IMG/VR virus record: IMGVR_UViG_3300007512_001568
Span: 1 to 42,147 of that record
Source of the DNA: a virus
Length of the DNA: 42,147 bases
Reading direction: 5' to 3' (one strand)
The notes below the pieces were generated by a model. It saw only the letters and a list, made by a program, of their open reading frames with translations. It was not told the DNA's origin and did not search any database. How positions within the stretch are numbered: the stretch's first letter is position 1; every line of letters starts with the position of its first letter. This document shows, piece by piece, positions 7,496 through 13,159 of this stretch. The position numbers and the translations under genes are program-made.

Positions 7496-7711
7496 GTGAG
7501 TACGAGAATGACAGCATACGAAATGGCCAGCAAGATGATAAGGCGACCAAAGCCTGATGCACTCAAGCGTCTTGAGGCAGCACAGGAACAAGCGCGTAAG
7601 CAAAAACGCATGGTTAAAGAAGCACTTGAAGCAATCCGCTTGGCCAAGCCATACAAGCGCAGCGAAGATGCACCAACCTTAAAGGAATGGGATGATAAGT
7701 GGATAGGATAA
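7496..7711 (+). CDS. Basic small early protein with MSTR start
   Basis: 71 residues, Lys/Arg and Ala rich with a long helical middle (ALKRLEAAQEQARKQKRMVK) and a Trp-containing tail (LKEWDDKWIG). The GTG at 7496 sits exactly at the predicted transcription start. It could bind nucleic acid or a host protein; no family is recognised. The SleB-like hydrolase gene follows within six bases and probably shares this promoter. Confidence 0.7.
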   Translation: MSTRMTAYEMASKMIRRPKPDALKRLEAAQEQARKQKRMVKEALEAIRLAKPYKRSEDAPTLKEWDDKWIG

Positions 7712-7716
7712 CTCTA

Positions 7717-8238
7717 ATGCAATACACAAAACCAAATCTAATGAAATACGGAAATCAAAACTACACAGTCGAGAAGATACTCGTTGTGCTTGCTATACTG
7801 TGGGGCATGGCCACTATATGCAAGGTGGCAGCACAAGAGCATACGCATCGCACACACACGCTCACACGAGAGCAGAAGGTAGTAGCCATCACCATACTAG
7901 CAGAGGCAAGGGGTGAAGGTAGCAAGGGTATGTACGCTGTGGCTGCTGTCATAGCACAGCGTTCCTTTGAGCGTAAGCGTACACCAGAACAGGTATGTCT
8001 AAAGGCTTACCAGTTTAGCTGTTGGAATGGCAAGACAGTTAAAGACCTTGAACATCTACTCAAGATACCACAGGCTAAATACGCTATCAGCTTGGCCAAG
8101 GTAGTCAAGCAGTTAAGCCGTGACTATGTGGGCTATGCCAACCACTACCATGCCACATGGATGAAGAAGAAGCCTTACTGGGCCAAGGGCAAGAAGCCTG
8201 TCAAGGTAATTGGCCAACACGCTTTCTATAAACTATGA
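7717..8238 (+). CDS. SleB-family cell-wall hydrolase with N-terminal membrane/signal segment
   Basis: 173 residues. Residues about 18-34 (KILVVLAILWGMATICK) form a signal peptide or signal anchor. The rest matches the Hydrolase_2/SleB fold: ITILAEARGEGSKGMYAVAA (catalytic Glu in the AEARGE motif), VIAQRSF and later YQFSCWNG. Family members are lytic transglycosylases that cut peptidoglycan in the periplasm. I chose the ATG at 7717; a GTG at 7699 overlaps the gene before. An endolysin-type enzyme among early genes is odd; a role in wall remodelling during entry or takeover is possible, and a signal-anchor endolysin is the alternative. Confidence 0.8.
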   Translation: MQYTKPNLMKYGNQNYTVEKILVVLAILWGMATICKVAAQEHTHRTHTLTREQKVVAITILAEARGEGSKGMYAVAAVIAQRSFERKRTPEQVCLKAYQFSCWNGKTVKDLEHLLKIPQAKYAISLAKVVKQLSRDYVGYANHYHATWMKKKPYWAKGKKPVKVIGQHAFYKL

Positions 8239-8390
8239 AACTATCAACAGAAGATGCCGCAAATATCCTAGACGCCTTAAACGAATGGGACGAAACCACA
8301 GAGCCAAAAGAGATTGACGATAATGAAGTCGGCTTAAACTTTGAAAGATGGATTGACTTAAAACTCCGCTTAATGGAAGCGACAGCATGA
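8235..8390 (+). CDS. Small acidic early protein (51 aa)
   Basis: MKLSTEDAANILDALNEWDE and onward, helical and acidic, ending FERWIDLKLRLMEATA. It overlaps the hydrolase gene by four bases and the next gene by four (ATGA), so it is translated from the same mRNA. No family is recognised. Confidence 0.65.
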   Translation: MKLSTEDAANILDALNEWDETTEPKEIDDNEVGLNFERWIDLKLRLMEATA

Positions 8391-8557
8391 AAATAAAAAT
8401 AACTAACATTGACTGGGACACAGACGAACACAACGTTGACCTCCCGCAACAGGTTGAGCTTGAGGTTGACCATGAGGATGAAATTGTCGACAAACTATCA
8501 GACAAATACGGTTGGTGCATTTATAAACTTAACTACGAAATAATAGATAAGTTTTAA
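8387..8557 (+). CDS. Small early protein (56 aa)
   Basis: Reads MKIKITNIDWDTDEHNVDLP with an acidic stretch and a hydrophobic end (WCIYKLNYEIIDKF). The strand pattern KIKITNIDWD...VDLP is common in small conserved phage proteins of unknown function. It is coupled by ATGA to the preceding gene, and its TAA stop is the first triplet of repeat copy 2. Confidence 0.65.
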   Translation: MKIKITNIDWDTDEHNVDLPQQVELEVDHEDEIVDKLSDKYGWCIYKLNYEIIDKF

Positions 8558-8628
8558 GTCGTTGACAATCAATGACTTAGGCCTGCGGCCCACCCCGCCG
8601 CCGTAACTCTCTGATACTCAGTGATTTA
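8555..8628 (+). repeat. 74-bp double-palindrome element, copy 2
   Basis: Units 8555-8579 (TAAGTCGTTGACAATCAATG and on) and 8604-8628, spacer exactly 24 bp. It ends 38 bp before the -35 of promoter P4 and begins on the stop codon of the gene at 8387-8557. Confidence 0.9.
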
Positions 8629-8666
8629 AAATCTCAAAAAAAAATAAAAAAAAGTGAAAAAAAGGC

Positions 8667-8695
8667 TTGCTATCTTGCGAAATCTATGCTATCCT
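8667..8695 (+). promoter_or_regulatory. Early sigma70 promoter P4 with A-tract UP region
   Basis: TTGCTA (8667-8672), 17 bp ending in TGC, TATCCT (8690-8695). Long A-tracts (8636-8663) precede it. The conserved CAGTGAGTGAGAG follows, with the GTG seven bases after the -10. Confidence 0.8.
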
Positions 8696-8702
8696 ATATC
8701 CA

Positions 8703-8858
8703 GTGAGTGAGAGAAAGACAATGAAAAATCAAATGACAATGACAGAGATTCGCCGCCTTTTCGAGGAACGCCGCAAGCGCGAAGCGGTACGGGCAAACCT
8801 TAAGAGAATCGGTAAAGCTGCCGCAGCCGCAGCCGAAGCGAGCCTTAAGAAAAATTAG
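8703..8858 (+). CDS. Basic helical early protein with MSER start
   Basis: 51 residues: MSERKTMKNQ, then a Arg/Lys-rich helix (RRLFEERRKREAVRANLKRI) and an Ala-rich tail. The GTG at 8703 follows the -10 by seven bases; an ATG at 8721 could be an internal start. The highly charged helix suggests nucleic-acid or ribosome/polymerase binding, which is inference. It shares its mRNA with the gene that starts five bases after its stop. Confidence 0.65.
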   Translation: MSERKTMKNQMTMTEIRRLFEERRKREAVRANLKRIGKAAAAAAEASLKKN

Positions 8859-8862
8859 AAAA

Positions 8863-9078
8863 ATGATATACACACTCTACTGGAAAAACGAAGACACCAA
8901 CCGTGTTAGCCATAAGGACTTCATGGGCAAAGCTGGTGTTGACCACTCGGCAATGGATGCTGCAATGGAACTAGCCCAAGAGGCTGATACCAATATGTGG
9001 CCTTGGTTACTCGAAAGAGACGGCATAGAAGTCGCCCACGGTTGGGGCGGCGACCAAATAGGAAACTACCGTTTCTAA
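8863..9078 (+). CDS. Small hypothetical early protein (71 aa)
   Basis: Starts MIYTLYWKNEDTNRV and contains several Trp and acidic residues (DTNMWPWLLERDGIEVAHGW). No domain is recognised; the compact alternating pattern suggests a small alpha/beta fold. It is second in the P4 transcript and is followed directly by repeat copy 3. Confidence 0.7.
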   Translation: MIYTLYWKNEDTNRVSHKDFMGKAGVDHSAMDAAMELAQEADTNMWPWLLERDGIEVAHGWGGDQIGNYRF

Positions 9079-9082
9079 ATTG

Positions 9083-9156
9083 TAATTGCTTGGTAATCAA
9101 TGACTTAGGCCAGCGACCCCTCCCCCCGCCGTAACTCTTTGGTAATCAATAACTTA
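9083..9156 (+). repeat. 74-bp double-palindrome element, copy 3
   Basis: Units 9083-9107 and 9132-9156, spacer exactly 24 bp (C-rich). It ends 38 bp before the -35 of promoter P5. Confidence 0.9.
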
Positions 9157-9194
9157 GGACCTTAAAAAAAGTGAAAAAAAAGTTGAAAAAGGGC

Positions 9195-9223
9195 TTGACT
9201 TTTACCGATTTTTCTGATAGACT
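9195..9223 (+). promoter_or_regulatory. Early sigma70 promoter P5 with A-tract UP region
   Basis: TTGACT (9195-9200), 17 bp, TAGACT (9218-9223), A-tracts from 9163 to 9190. The GTG of the next gene is seven bases after the -10 and is preceded by the conserved CCA. Confidence 0.85.
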
Positions 9224-9230
9224 ATTCCCA

Positions 9231-9389
9231 GTGAGTGAGAGAAATAAGAAAACTAAAACGGTTAAGGTCAAAGGGCCTTGGGTTGATGGAGTGCAGACAG
9301 TCAAAGAGATTAGTCTGGAAGAGTGGACAAGCTACACGCCACTAAACACAAGAGTAAAGGGACAATGGTTCCGAGTTGTGGGATGGTAA
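9231..9389 (+). CDS. Small early protein with MSER start (52 aa)
   Basis: Reads MSERNKKTKTVKVKGPWVDG and ends KGQWFRVVGW. There is no ATG anywhere in the frame, so the GTG at 9231 is the only reasonable start; this is key evidence that the GTGAGTGAGAG box is translated and not just a leader. A longer frame from 9171 would run through the promoter and is rejected. The protein is basic, Trp-rich and of unknown function. Confidence 0.7.
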   Translation: MSERNKKTKTVKVKGPWVDGVQTVKEISLEEWTSYTPLNTRVKGQWFRVVGW

Positions 9390-9407
9390 AAAAGTTGAAA
9401 AAAGTGC

Positions 9408-9436
9408 TTGACTTTAAGCGTAAATTGTGCTAGACT
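9408..9436 (+). promoter_or_regulatory. Early sigma70 promoter P6
   Basis: TTGACT (9408-9413), 17 bp ending in TGC, TAGACT (9431-9436), with the start ATG ten bases downstream. The promoter begins 18 bp after the previous stop. Confidence 0.85.
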
Positions 9437-9446
9437 ATTAAAAGTT

Positions 9447-9737
9447 ATGAGAGAAAGAGTTATGAGAGATACAGAAAATTACATCTACTTTTGGAATGTC
9501 ACCTATAAGGTAAAGAGAAATCCAAACTACACAGGAAACCATTACCTTGCTACCTGTAATTCAATTATGGGCAACACCTACCCTCTGGAGACAACCAGAG
9601 AGGAAATGATTGAGCAATTCCTTGAGCAAGAGGTTAACACAACACACAAGCACAAGGACATGATTGAAGTGGTCGAAATAACCAAGTGCTTTGAAGATAG
9701 GTCGCCAAAGGGCAGATTTCACAAAGATAATTACTAA
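9447..9737 (+). CDS. Hypothetical early protein (96 aa)
   Basis: Reads MRERVMRDTENYIYFWNVTY with a mixed alpha/beta composition, ending in a basic tail (DRSPKGRFHKDNY). A second ATG at 9462 has a purine-rich GAGAGAAAGAG upstream and is an alternative start. No family is recognised. It is followed one base later by a zinc-ribbon gene on the same mRNA. Confidence 0.65.
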   Translation: MRERVMRDTENYIYFWNVTYKVKRNPNYTGNHYLATCNSIMGNTYPLETTREEMIEQFLEQEVNTTHKHKDMIEVVEITKCFEDRSPKGRFHKDNY

Positions 9738-9738
9738 A

Positions 9739-9924
9739 ATGAATATGACTACTAAATTCCCTGCTGTAAACGAAGCAGGACAAACACTCGACCGATTCAC
9801 CGGCAAGGTGCTAACTTGTGACCTATGCGGTGCAGAGGACAGCAAAGAAAACGAAGTCCGAGAATGGGGCAACCCATATGACTGGGGCGTCATTTGCGAA
9901 GAATGCGACTCTCACGAAACCTAA
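9739..9924 (+). CDS. Small zinc-ribbon early protein (61 aa)
   Basis: Starts MNMTTKFPAVNEAGQ. LTCDLCGAEDS and VICEECDSHET supply a CxxC...CxxC ribbon across about 33 residues. It is the second of three small zinc-ribbon proteins in this module (the others begin at 7243 and 10593). I use the ATG at 9739 because it directly follows the previous stop. Function unknown. Confidence 0.7.
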   Translation: MNMTTKFPAVNEAGQTLDRFTGKVLTCDLCGAEDSKENEVREWGNPYDWGVICEECDSHET

Positions 9925-9931
9925 AAAACGC

Positions 9932-9960
9932 TTGACTTTTAATGCAGTAACTGTTATACT
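9932..9960 (+). promoter_or_regulatory. Early sigma70 promoter P7
   Basis: TTGACT (9932-9937), 17 bp, TATACT (9955-9960), then 11 bases to the ATG at 9972. Confidence 0.85.
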
Positions 9961-9971
9961 TTAAAACTGAC

Positions 9972-10244
9972 ATGAGACTAAAACCAATAGGAACAAACCA
10001 AACCGAAGTCCATTTTAACGATAGGCTGTCGGACAGAGCCAAACACGCTGTTTTTTTCTTCTCTTACGGAACACCTGTTGCTGCCAAGATTGGCACGACA
10101 TACTACCGCTGCGAAGATAAGTTTAGCCAAACGACATCGCGTCACACGAACGCATGGCTTGAAGATGTAGAGTGTAAAGTCGTCCCACAAACTTGGTTCG
10201 ATAAAGCTCTTCTTGTCCCGTTTAACTTCGACCTCTTCGCATGA
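9972..10244 (+). CDS. Hypothetical early protein (90 aa)
   Basis: MRLKPIGTNQTEVHFNDRLS and onward, with a strand-rich centre (FFFSYGTPVAAKIGTTYYRC). It resembles short phage proteins with a KxxT...SYxTPVA pattern that are widespread and uncharacterised. The next gene overlaps by four bases. Confidence 0.7.
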   Translation: MRLKPIGTNQTEVHFNDRLSDRAKHAVFFFSYGTPVAAKIGTTYYRCEDKFSQTTSRHTNAWLEDVECKVVPQTWFDKALLVPFNFDLFA

Positions 10245-10453
10245 AATGGGTTTTAACAAGGATTGCGCACTCTTCGATTATAGTTGAGTGCGAAAAAGAT
10301 CCACTTGAAAAATATTGGAAATACGAACTTGATGAGTTGTTCGGATATAAACTTGACAACGAATACCATCAAGACGGTGTGACAGAATGGGAATGCGACA
10401 CCGTCAAAAACATCTACGGCGAAAATTCAAACTATGAAGTTGTAAGCGACTGA
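10241..10453 (+). CDS. Small acidic early protein (70 aa)
   Basis: MKWVLTRIAHSSIIVECEKD followed by an acidic, aromatic C-terminal half. Coupled to the preceding gene by an ATGA overlap. Its stop codon lies inside the left palindrome of repeat copy 4. No family is recognised. Confidence 0.65.
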   Translation: MKWVLTRIAHSSIIVECEKDPLEKYWKYELDELFGYKLDNEYHQDGVTEWECDTVKNIYGENSNYEVVSD

Positions 10454-10516
10454 CCTAGAATGAGTTAGGGCCGCGCCCCTACCCCCGCGCATAACTCTTT
10501 GAATACCAGTGACTTA
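10443..10516 (+). repeat. 74-bp double-palindrome element, copy 4
   Basis: Units 10443-10467 (the more degenerate one, overlapping the end of the preceding gene) and 10492-10516, spacer exactly 24 bp. It ends 38 bp before the -35 of promoter P8. Confidence 0.85.
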
Positions 10517-10554
10517 TGACATGAAAAAAAAGTGAAAAAAAGTAAAAAAAGGTG

Positions 10555-10582
10555 TTGACATTTCCAGAGATTGTGCTATACT
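10555..10582 (+). promoter_or_regulatory. Early sigma70 promoter P8 with A-tract UP region
   Basis: TTGACA (10555-10560), 16 bp ending in TGC, TATACT (10577-10582), preceded by three A-tracts (10524-10550). ATG ten bases downstream. Confidence 0.85.
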
Positions 10583-10592
10583 GTTTTCTGTT

Positions 10593-10826
10593 ATGAGAGA
10601 TATGATTACTTGTGAGGAGGTCTTCGAGGCCGACCCGCATGCGCGGGCGGAGTTTGATGTGGTGTGCGACGAATGGCTGAACGAGGCCATCCTCGCGCAG
10701 GACGCCGAGGAGGATCTCGTCGAGTGTGAGGGATGCGGTGAGCAGTGGTATCGCCCGCCGGGTCACTCGGGCGACACCATCGACTGGTGTCGGAAGTGCT
10801 ATAAGAACGACCCTTACTACTGCTAA
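10593..10826 (+). CDS. Acidic zinc-ribbon early protein (77 aa)
   Basis: MRDMITCEEVFEADPHARAE, an acidic helix, then CEGCGEQWYRPPGHSGDTID and WCRKCYK, a CxxC...CxxC ribbon spaced by about 22 residues. GC content is higher than in neighbours, hinting at separate acquisition. The TAA stop is the first triplet of repeat copy 5. It may act on a host polymerase or DNA-binding protein, but nothing proves this. Confidence 0.75.
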   Translation: MRDMITCEEVFEADPHARAEFDVVCDEWLNEAILAQDAEEDLVECEGCGEQWYRPPGHSGDTIDWCRKCYKNDPYYC

Positions 10827-10897
10827 AGGCCTGACCATCAAAGACTTACAGCCTCGGGGGCAGCCCCGCGCGTAACTCATTGATTACCAATGACTTG
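10824..10897 (+). repeat. 74-bp double-palindrome element, copy 5
   Basis: Units 10824-10848 and 10873-10897 (ending CTTG instead of CTTA), spacer exactly 24 bp and here G- and C-rich with its own dyad. It ends 28 bp before the -35 of promoter P9, one helical turn closer than in copies 1-4. Confidence 0.85.
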
Positions 10898-10925
10898 CGA
10901 TAATAAAAAAAAGTTAAAAAAGGTG

Positions 10926-10954
10926 TTGACATCCTCGGCAAAGTGTGCTATCAT
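10926..10954 (+). promoter_or_regulatory. Early sigma70 promoter P9
   Basis: TTGACA (10926-10931), 17 bp ending in TGC, TATCAT (10949-10954). A-tracts 10904-10921 upstream. GTG seven bases after the -10 within CAGTGAGTGAGAG. Confidence 0.85.
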
Positions 10955-10961
10955 ATTCCCA

Positions 10962-11126
10962 GTGAGTGAGAGAAAGACAACCGAAAAGTTTATCCCGCGA
11001 GAGTTCGCACCGGTAAACCACCCTTTTGTTCCGCGTGAGGAGCCGGTTAGCAAGGCATTCGTACCGCGAAAAAAAAGTGAAAAAAAAGTTAAAAAAGGTG
11101 TTGACTTTGTCCCTAAAGTGTGCTAG
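10962..11126 (+). CDS. Early protein with FVPRE-type repeats and MSER start
   Basis: 54 residues from the GTG at 10962; no ATG occurs in frame. It holds three related segments (FIPREFAPV, PFVPREEPV, AFVPRKKSE), a short tandem peptide repeat, then a Lys-rich tail. The tail is unusual because its codons are the A-tract, -35 and spacer of promoter P10, and the stop TAG is the first half of that -10. Thus the same bases serve as coding sequence and as promoter. Function unknown. Confidence 0.6.
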   Translation: MSERKTTEKFIPREFAPVNHPFVPREEPVSKAFVPRKKSEKKVKKGVDFVPKVC

Positions 11127-11129
11127 AAT
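11101..11129 (+). promoter_or_regulatory. Early sigma70 promoter P10, inside the upstream coding region
   Basis: TTGACT (11101-11106), 17 bp ending in TGC, TAGAAT (11124-11129). It lies within the 3' end of the gene at 10962-11126. A-tracts 11070-11096 are upstream; GTG seven bases after the -10. Confidence 0.85.
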
Positions 11130-11136
11130 TTTCCCA

Positions 11137-11460
11137 GTGAGTGAGAGAAACAATAACATGAATAACCACTACATAGTGAAGGATGAGGACGGTTTGTTCC
11201 GTATGTTCGACGTGAGCCATGATGGGCTTGAGGACGCGATTGAGGTCGCCAATCGGTTTGGCACCGATGTCATGTGTGAGCGTGACGGTGAGGAGACCGA
11301 GTTGGTCTGGTCGTTTGAGGAGTCTGGCGACTCCGAGGCAGACGAGCCTTGGGACGGCTTCAACTCCGACGCCGAGGCTGACGCGGATGCGTTGGCCAGC
11401 GCAGGTTGGGGAACCGACGAGGACTACGGTTGCTACGACGACTATAACGACGGCTTTTAG
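11137..11460 (+). CDS. Very acidic early protein with MSER start (107 aa)
   Basis: MSERNNNMNNHYIVKDEDGL followed by a strongly acidic C-terminal half (repeated EADADA, DEDYGCYDDYNDGF). The composition resembles DNA-mimic or polymerase-binding phage proteins, which is only a suggestion. An ATG at 11158 could be a second start. The coding region is GC-richer than the window. Its stop codon is in the loop of a terminator hairpin. Confidence 0.7.
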   Translation: MSERNNNMNNHYIVKDEDGLFRMFDVSHDGLEDAIEVANRFGTDVMCERDGEETELVWSFEESGDSEADEPWDGFNSDAEADADALASAGWGTDEDYGCYDDYNDGF

Positions 11461-11471
11461 GCCGTCGTTTT
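11446..11471 (+). terminator. Terminator overlapping a stop codon
   Basis: Perfect nine-pair stem AACGACGGC/GCCGTCGTT with loop TTTTAG that contains the stop codon of the gene at 11137-11460, followed by a short T run. A weaker hairpin (11473-11505) follows before the next start codon. Confidence 0.7.
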
Positions 11472-11513
11472 GAGTGCTACGCTTTAAACGCAGCGTGACG
11501 CTCTTTTAAATTT

Positions 11514-11663
11514 ATGTCTCAAAAAAATAATGAGATCGTTCTCAAAAATGTTGAGAACTGGAAGCGGGAACGCGCCGAGCGCGTTCGGGTGAAGAAGGCA
11601 CGCGCAGAGCGCAAATCCTTCAACGAGGGATTCGGTTCATTAAGTGAGCTTCTAAGTCGTTGA
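11514..11663 (+). CDS. Small basic early protein (49 aa)
   Basis: MSQKNNEIVLKNVENWKRER, then a Arg/Lys-rich helix (AERVRVKKARAERKS). It has no promoter of its own and sits after a terminator, so it depends on read-through from P10. Its last codons and TGA stop lie within the left palindrome of repeat copy 6. Confidence 0.55.
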   Translation: MSQKNNEIVLKNVENWKRERAERVRVKKARAERKSFNEGFGSLSELLSR

Positions 11664-11726
11664 TAGTCAATGACTTAGGGCCGCGGCCCCGGCCCGAGTC
11701 GTAAGTCTTTGATAGTCAGTGGTTTA
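11653..11726 (+). repeat. 74-bp double-palindrome element, copy 6
   Basis: Left unit 11653-11677 (TAAGTCGTTGATAGTCAATG and on to CTTA) is a near-perfect dyad; right unit 11702-11726. The 24-bp spacer contains the self-complementary GGGCCGCGGCCC. It ends 70 bp before the -35 of promoter P11, about three turns farther than the usual 38. Confidence 0.9.
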
Positions 11727-11796
11727 AGTTCCCTCAAAAGCTACAAAACTACTCTTGCCTAAATATTTGGCTTGTTTTCTTTTCTTAATAAAAGGC

Positions 11797-11824
11797 TTGA
11801 CTTTTTCTGACAATCTGCTATACT
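11797..11824 (+). promoter_or_regulatory. Early sigma70 promoter P11
   Basis: TTGACT (11797-11802), 16 bp ending in TGC, TATACT (11819-11824), ATG ten bases downstream. Confidence 0.85.
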
Positions 11825-11834
11825 AGTTCCCGTT

Positions 11835-11966
11835 ATGAGCGATAATATCAAATCTTTTGGTGGGATGCTACTACGCAAGGCGTGGAAAGCTGAATGGGAG
11901 AAGTTGCCGCAACCTAAGATGACTTGGGAAACGTTCAAGCGCATGAAGCAACAAAAAAAGTTGTAA
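11835..11966 (+). CDS. Small basic early protein (43 aa)
   Basis: MSDNIKSFGGMLLRKAWKAE with a Trp-rich helical middle and a basic C-terminus (FKRMKQQKKL). The start is fixed by promoter P11. No family is recognised. Confidence 0.65.
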   Translation: MSDNIKSFGGMLLRKAWKAEWEKLPQPKMTWETFKRMKQQKKL

Positions 11967-11973
11967 AAAGGGG

Positions 11974-12002
11974 TTGACTTTCGATTCAGAATGTGTTAAT
12001 AT
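11974..12002 (+). promoter_or_regulatory. Early sigma70 promoter P12
   Basis: TTGACT (11974-11979), 17 bp, TAATAT (11997-12002), seven bases after the previous stop; ATG ten bases downstream. Confidence 0.8.
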
Positions 12003-12012
12003 AAATAAAGTT

Positions 12013-12363
12013 ATGAGAGTACAAGTTTATTACAACCTACACAAAAAGCGCCTCTCGGTTCGGAATAGAGGCAAAGTTATCAAGCACGCTGACATTGTTG
12101 CTCTGGAAAATGTAAAGTTCCACGTTCAACCAGCAGGACAAGCCAAGGTACGGAAGAACAAACGCAAAAACGTTCACGCTTACGTTGCTGGTGACTTGGC
12201 CAGCAAGCAGGGCTTTGGGAATGGTACTGTCGAAGAGTTTGAGCTTGTCAAGTATAACCCCTATAAGAATGACTTTTTTGTTGACCTTAAGGGCAATGAG
12301 ATGCGTGATATTTACGAGAAGGCTTTTATCAAAAACAAAGAAATATTTGTTAAAAAGGCTTGA
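12013..12363 (+). CDS. Conserved-looking hypothetical early protein (116 aa)
   Basis: MRVQVYYNLHKKRLSVRNRG with a basic, strand-rich first half and KVRKNKRKNVHAYVAGDLAS in the middle. This pattern resembles an uncharacterised phage protein family of about 110-130 residues. The basic surface suggests nucleic-acid contact. Its stop codon TGA is embedded in the -35 box of promoter P13. Confidence 0.7.
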   Translation: MRVQVYYNLHKKRLSVRNRGKVIKHADIVALENVKFHVQPAGQAKVRKNKRKNVHAYVAGDLASKQGFGNGTVEEFELVKYNPYKNDFFVDLKGNEMRDIYEKAFIKNKEIFVKKA

Positions 12364-12388
12364 CTTGAGCCGCAGTTTGTGGTATACT
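12360..12388 (+). promoter_or_regulatory. Early sigma70 promoter P13 overlapping a stop codon
   Basis: TTGACT (12360-12365) contains the TGA stop of the previous gene; 17 bp; TATACT (12383-12388). A GTGAGAAAT box follows at 12402. Confidence 0.8.
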
Positions 12389-12434
12389 TAATTTATTGGA
12401 AGTGAGAAATAAAGACAAAATAGAAAATAAAGTT

Positions 12435-12647
12435 ATGAAGAAGTTCCTAGTAAACTATACACCGGCTGTCCATGATGGACAGGAGAACGACGACAACAAG
12501 TCCTTTTTCTACCGCGTAGAAATGGATGAGCAGTTCGCCAACCGAGAAGAACGCGATAACTCCGCTGGAATGTCAGCGAAGGATGTCGAATCTGGCCAAT
12601 GGAAGCGATTCCGCTGGGACAGAATCAACAGCACCGTGGCAATCTAG
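12435..12647 (+). CDS. Hypothetical early protein (70 aa)
   Basis: MKKFLVNYTPAVHDGQENDD, acidic and aromatic, ending WKRFRWDRINSTVAI. I use the ATG at 12435, which has the GTTATG context seen at other early starts. A GTG at 12402, 13 bases after the -10 and within a GTGAGAAA box, would add 11 residues and match the near-leaderless pattern better. Function unknown. Confidence 0.6.
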   Translation: MKKFLVNYTPAVHDGQENDDNKSFFYRVEMDEQFANREERDNSAGMSAKDVESGQWKRFRWDRINSTVAI

Positions 12648-12881
12648 CCACGTTTAATTTACGGAAGCATCTAGGTTAGCTCCTAGTTAGGAGTAGCACT
12701 CCACAAAAAGCTTCCACACTTTGGGTCGGCGAGTACCACGCCTCCATCGCCTCAATACCGAGTTGCACAGCTATGTATAGAGGACAGGGATGGTAGGACA
12801 TCTTACGCTTGATTACTGGTGGCGCAGTAACGACCTCTTCTCATAACGACAACAACCCTCAGCGGATAACTCCGCTGGGGG
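12648..12881 (+). ncRNA. Candidate structured RNA or 3' UTR
   Basis: 234 bp with no credible reading frame, between a gene end and a terminator hairpin, in a module where every other gap is filled. It can form GGAAGC (12664-12669) with GCTTCC (12710-12715) enclosing a CCTAGTTAGG hairpin. It is more GC-rich than the AT-rich intergenic DNA. It could be a processed small RNA or a long 3' UTR transcribed from P13; no known family is recognised. Confidence 0.4.
12856..12881 (+). terminator. Hairpin terminator ending the P13 transcript
   Basis: CCCTCAGCGG (12856-12865) pairs with CCGCTGGGGG (12872-12881) with one G-T pair and a six-base loop. The T run behind it is weak (TTAACCCTTT), so termination strength is uncertain. 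Confidence 0.6.
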
Positions 12882-12882
12882 T

Positions 12883-12956
12883 TAACCCTTTGGTGATCAG
12901 AGACTTACGCCCGCGGCCTCCCCCCCGCGCGTAACTCATTGATAGCCAATGACTTA
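12883..12956 (+). repeat. 74-bp double-palindrome element, copy 7
   Basis: Units 12883-12907 and 12932-12956, spacer exactly 24 bp and C-rich. It ends 18 bp before the -35 of promoter P14, two turns closer than copies 2-4. Confidence 0.9.
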
Positions 12957-12974
12957 CGGAAGAAAAAAAAAGTC

Positions 12975-13003
12975 TTGACATTCTGTATTTTTTGTGTTAT
13001 GAT
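12975..13003 (+). promoter_or_regulatory. Early sigma70 promoter P14
   Basis: TTGACA (12975-12980), 17 bp, TATGAT (12998-13003), one A-tract upstream; GTG nine bases downstream. Confidence 0.85.
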
Positions 13004-13012
13004 AGATATCAA

Positions 13013-13132
13013 GTGAGTGAGAAAAGAAAACCTGTTATTCGAAAGCGTGTTAAATGGAACACAGGCGAACGCGTACACAAACCCAAGAAGGGCAAGGGCT
13101 CCTATGAACGCAAAAAAAGGTTTGACAAGTAA
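13013..13132 (+). CDS. Very basic micro-protein with MSEK start (39 aa)
   Basis: MSEKRKPVIRKRVKWNTGER and a Lys/Gly tail (KPKKGKGSYERKKRFDK); about 40 percent Lys plus Arg. No ATG is available, so the GTG at 13013 must be the start. Its 3' end contains the -35 box of promoter P15. Such a protein should bind RNA or DNA; function unknown. Confidence 0.6.
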   Translation: MSEKRKPVIRKRVKWNTGERVHKPKKGKGSYERKKRFDK

Positions 13133-13150
13133 CGCTAAATGTGCTATACT
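13122..13150 (+). promoter_or_regulatory. Early sigma70 promoter P15
   Basis: TTGACA (13122-13127) lies inside the last codons of the preceding gene; 17 bp ending in TGC; TATACT (13145-13150). ATG nine bases downstream at 13160. Confidence 0.85.
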
Positions 13151-13159
13151 TTCCCCGCG

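Noticed and set aside
9171-9230. Upstream-extended starts of early genes (also at 8667, 10890, 11026, 11974, 13139, 17774, 20580)
   Set aside because: These extensions run through the promoter boxes and cannot be transcribed from them; the start codons just after the -10 are preferred.
7095-12956. The 74-bp elements as ordinary Rho-independent terminators
   Set aside because: The inner arms can pair, but no T run follows, and the distances to the next -35 box are quantised, which a terminator would not need. A secondary effect on read-through is not excluded.
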